Positions 60,850 to 64,000 of a stretch of DNA of 64,000 nucleotides are shown piece after piece. The stretch spans positions 3,159,101 through 3,223,100 of the forward strand of contig JANPWX010000010.1 of assembly GCA_024734555.1 (NCBI GenBank). Direction: 5' to 3'. The notes beneath the pieces are model-generated. The model saw nothing but the letters and a program-made list of their open reading frames with translations. It made no database searches and was not told the DNA's origin. The first letter of the stretch is position 1; the number at the start of each line of letters is the position of its first letter. This DNA is from Trochalopteron elliotii. Taxonomy: Eukaryota > Chordata > Aves > Passeriformes > Leiothrichidae. A program made the position numbers and the translations under genes.

Positions 60850-61395
60850 TCTGCCCCTCTGCTCCACTCAGGTGAGACCCCATGCAGATGTGCCTCCAGC
60901 TCTGGGGTCGCCAACATCAGAAGGCCATGGAGCTGCTGGGGAGAGTCCAGGGGAGGCCACAGAGATGCTCTGAGGGCTGGAGCCCCTCTGCTCTAGAGAC
61001 AGGCTGGGAGAGCTGAAAGTGTTTAAGCTGGAGAAGGGGAGGCTCCAGGGAGACATAATTGTGACATAATTCCAGTAACTGAAGGGAGCCTGCAAGAAAG
61101 ATGGAGAGAGGCTTTTTACAAAGGCCTGGAGGGACAGGACAAGGGTCAATGACTTCCCACTGCCAGAGGGCAGGGTGAGATGGGATATTGGGCAGAAATT
61201 CTTAGCCATGAGGGTGCTGAGGCCCTGACACAGATTGTCCAGAGAAGCTGTGGCTGCCCCATCCCTGAAAGTGTTCCAAGCCAGATTGGGCATGTCTTGG
61301 AGAAACCTGGTCTAGTGGAAGGTGCTCTGCCCATGGCAGGGTGTGGAACTGGATGACCTTTAGGGTCCCTTCCAACCTAAAACATTTATTATTCT
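60850..61395 (+). mobile_element. CR1 fragment, among the longest in the window
   Basis: CTCCACTCAGGTGAGACCC, then CAGGCTGGGAGAGCTG, CCCATCCCTGAAAGTGTTCC and TCCCTTCCAACCTAAAAC. Plus orientation, about 550 bp. The 141-residue minus frame is repeat-derived. Confidence 0.9.
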
Positions 61396-64000
61396 AAGAT
61401 TGTATTATTTGTATCAATGAAGATGACCAGAGGAATAGTAATGTCATCGTTAGAGGTTTGCAAACAAAAAAGCAAAATTCTGGGAAAACAAAGAACATCT
61501 GGAGTTGGGATTTGAGATGGAGATGAGGATCTTCTGAGTGTCAGCAAAGGAGCAGGGCAAGGTACCCCACCCCAAGCAAACAGCTTGTGGCTTCACTATG
61601 GCTGCAATGGTGAAGCTTCTTCCAGCAAGCTTTGGGATGAGGTTTGCTTTCAAATTTAGATTTTATTTGAACTTCAAAATGGAATCAAAAGTCAAAGAAC
61701 ATGGACTTGTGGGGTAGAGCTTTTTATGGTCTTCACCATTACATTTCTTTAAGGGAGGGGTCTCCATCTGCATTCGTGTTTCAGTTCACTACAAACCCAA
61801 ACCAAAGACCTGCTCCAGGGGAGCACCTACCACATGCTGACCAAGACTGGATCACAGGGCCAGGCTATAGCTAATAATAAAAAACCCCAAACTGGATGGC
61901 AAGTCATCAGCACTTTTTCACTCTGCATAGCCTGGTGGTGTGGATGTAGTCAGGCACCTTCTCCAAAGAGCCATGGTTAATGTTGGGGTATGGGTGAAGG
62001 CTGTGTTAAGAGACACAAGAGCCCCCAGGAGCTGAATTCATAGCCATGTCTATAGTGCCAAACAACAAAGTCTAGTGAGTGTTCCTGGCCCTGAGACCAA
62101 GGGGTATGGACCAGTGTCCACACTGCTCAGGGCTGTCCCTGTCTTGAGCACACCCCCCTAGAGAGCATGTGGCTTCTGCCAGGTCAGGTGTTGCCCCTCT
62201 GGTCCTAAGACAATAGAAATGTTTCATGTGTTTTGACCAAGTTGAACTGTCTGCAATATAACATGGGGTATGCTCCAGACCACTGGAGTGGTGTTTTCTA
62301 ACAGGAAACCACTGTTTGAGGTGTGAAGCCTGTTGGGATAGTGCATGGGACTAGCAAGGCTGAAACAGGGTCAGACTGACATGACTGCCCATAAGGACTC
62401 TTAAGTAAACTCACTTCAGGCTGGGTATGTGGCAGGGGAGAGAGAAATGTGGACCATCAGGATGGTCCCAAGCTCATCTTTTCGTGTTCTCCTGGTCAGC
62501 AATGCAGACAAACCCTTTTTGCTGGGTCAGCCATGGAGACTCTGAGTTCGTCCCCTGTATTATGTGCAGGTGAAAGAGGCATTGTCCCTTTTGCACCTTG
62601 CGCATACAGCTTCCTCTCTTTGCTCCCAACCTTTAAGAAACTGAAATGCAATGTGGCAAATTCAGGTCTGGGGAAGAGTTTGAAGGAAAACCCACATCAC
62701 TCCTCCGCTCATCAAATTCCTCATCTCTTTGAACATGAACCACAATAAAACCAACATTAAAACAAAGGGGACGCTAAATTAGCATCCTTAGTGAATGCAC
62801 CACACATGGGGTAAGAGACATCTGACCAAATGCAGTCATCATCATGTCCCTTTGTGTTTGAACTAGTCATGTCCAGCTTACCTTGAAGTCAACACAGAAA
62901 GAGGGACACTGACACACATTTTCTCTGATATGCAGTGTTGAGACAAAACAGATGAACTGCTCTCCAAGAAACTCTCCAAACCAAAGACATCTGATTGCTG
63001 ATGCAGGTAAGAACAATCCATGCCCAGGAGGAACTGAGAATCTTTTCATTTACAACATTGCCTCAACTACTAGCACTTAAAAATAACTCTTAGGCACCCA
63101 AGACACTCCACTACATGGATGAAGGTGGGATGGGTGAGCCTGTGGCATATATGCAGAAGTAGGGAGTGCTGGACTCGAGATGCAGTGGAGGACACTCAGC
63201 AACAGTGGAAATGTGCATGGTTAGACCAGCATCTCTATGTAACGGAGAATGCATTGTCTGAGCAAAAGCTTTCCAACATCAAGGAGCAGCAAACAAGCTG
63301 CAGGAAAAGATGTGGCAACTGCACTATGTAAGTAGAAAGAGTAATACACTGCTTTCTTGTTGGCAGGAGTCATATTTCTATTTGTGGCCATGGGTGAAAG
63401 CCAGGTCCCACGCCTCCAGCATCCACTTTGCCATGCATGGCTGGTTAGAAAATCCCAATCTCTTGGCAAAGGCATTTTTGTAGCTGTGATGGCTCACAGA
63501 AAGGCAACCGACCCTTGTTGAAACCCACTCTGAACCTCTGAAAAGTGAGCACTGGCTGCCAGGGCGAGACACTCTGGAACTCTTGTTTGTAGGTTCTAGC
63601 CCCAGGAGCAGCGCAAAATTCAACAAGAGGCACATAATTAACTTCAGATGTACCTGTCAAGATGTCACAGACACAGTCCTGGAGAGGAGGAGCATATTAT
63701 TTGTTTCTCATAATGTAGCAATTATCTTGTTGTAAGAGGGGCTCTCTCCAGTGCAGCCTTGCTGCCTCTTGTTTTCCTTCCACATTCATTCACACATTAT
63801 TTAACTTTTGACTTGGACACAGCAGGTAAAAGCATTTAACAGCTTGGCTGCTTGCTCAGACAAGAGCTGAGAAAGGGAGGGGGAGGAGGAAGTGGCAATT
63901 TTTTTCTTTAAATTTTCAAGGTTTCTGTGCTACATTTTTCTAAGGGAGGAGTGAAAGAGAAGGGAAGGGGAAGGGGGAGGAGGAAATGGCATTCCACAAA
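61396..64000. other. Intergenic DNA
   Basis: No exon or element recognised. A purine-rich patch (GGGAGGGGGAGGAGG type) lies in the last 130 bp. Confidence 0.6.

Overview
The window is vertebrate, and specifically avian, nuclear DNA. It has one intron-rich gene with standard GT-AG splicing, many 5'-truncated CR1 retroposons of the bird type, long simple repeats and a CpG-island promoter. One solo LTR resembles a family I know from songbirds, so a passerine is the most likely source. That last step is recognition from memory, not a search.

The only protein-coding gene I can support is WNT11, on the minus strand. Its five coding exons (41022-40940, 32045-31810, 31247-30970, 29385-29093, 18621-18447) join in phase to 1065 nt, giving 354 amino acids plus a TGA stop. 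That is the normal WNT11 length. The signal peptide, the Ser215 acylation motif, four N-glycosylation sites and the cysteine-rich C-terminal tip are all present, so the gene looks complete and functional. An untranslated first exon (about 44348-44309) is predicted inside a CpG island at about 44.1-44.7 kb. It has a TATA box at a normal distance and a strong donor that pairs with a very strong acceptor at 41157.

Layout: 1-18.1 kb is intergenic DNA downstream of WNT11, with CR1 fragments and A/C-only low-complexity tracts. 18.2-44.35 kb is the WNT11 transcription unit, with introns of about 10.5, 1.6, 0.56, 8.9 and 3.15 kb. The 3.15-kb 5'UTR intron carries a degenerate pyrimidine-rich minisatellite of about 27 bp period next to the CpG island. 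44.35-44.72 kb is the promoter, with a SOX-OCT-like composite motif, a CRE-like site, GC boxes and a perfect HNF1 palindrome. 45-64 kb is upstream intergenic DNA holding a purine tract, a 732-bp solo LTR with a 5-bp target duplication, CR1 copies and two long microsatellites: (CTTTTT)n changing to (CTTTTTT)n, and 150 bp of uninterrupted (AAAG)n.

I found no undescribed multi-gene system. The most interesting items are the regulatory motifs packed into the WNT11 promoter, a hairpin-ended 137-bp insertion inside a CR1 copy, a CR1 nested in another CR1, and the strand-asymmetric repeats. Almost all other open reading frames are chance frames in introns, repeats or low-complexity DNA.
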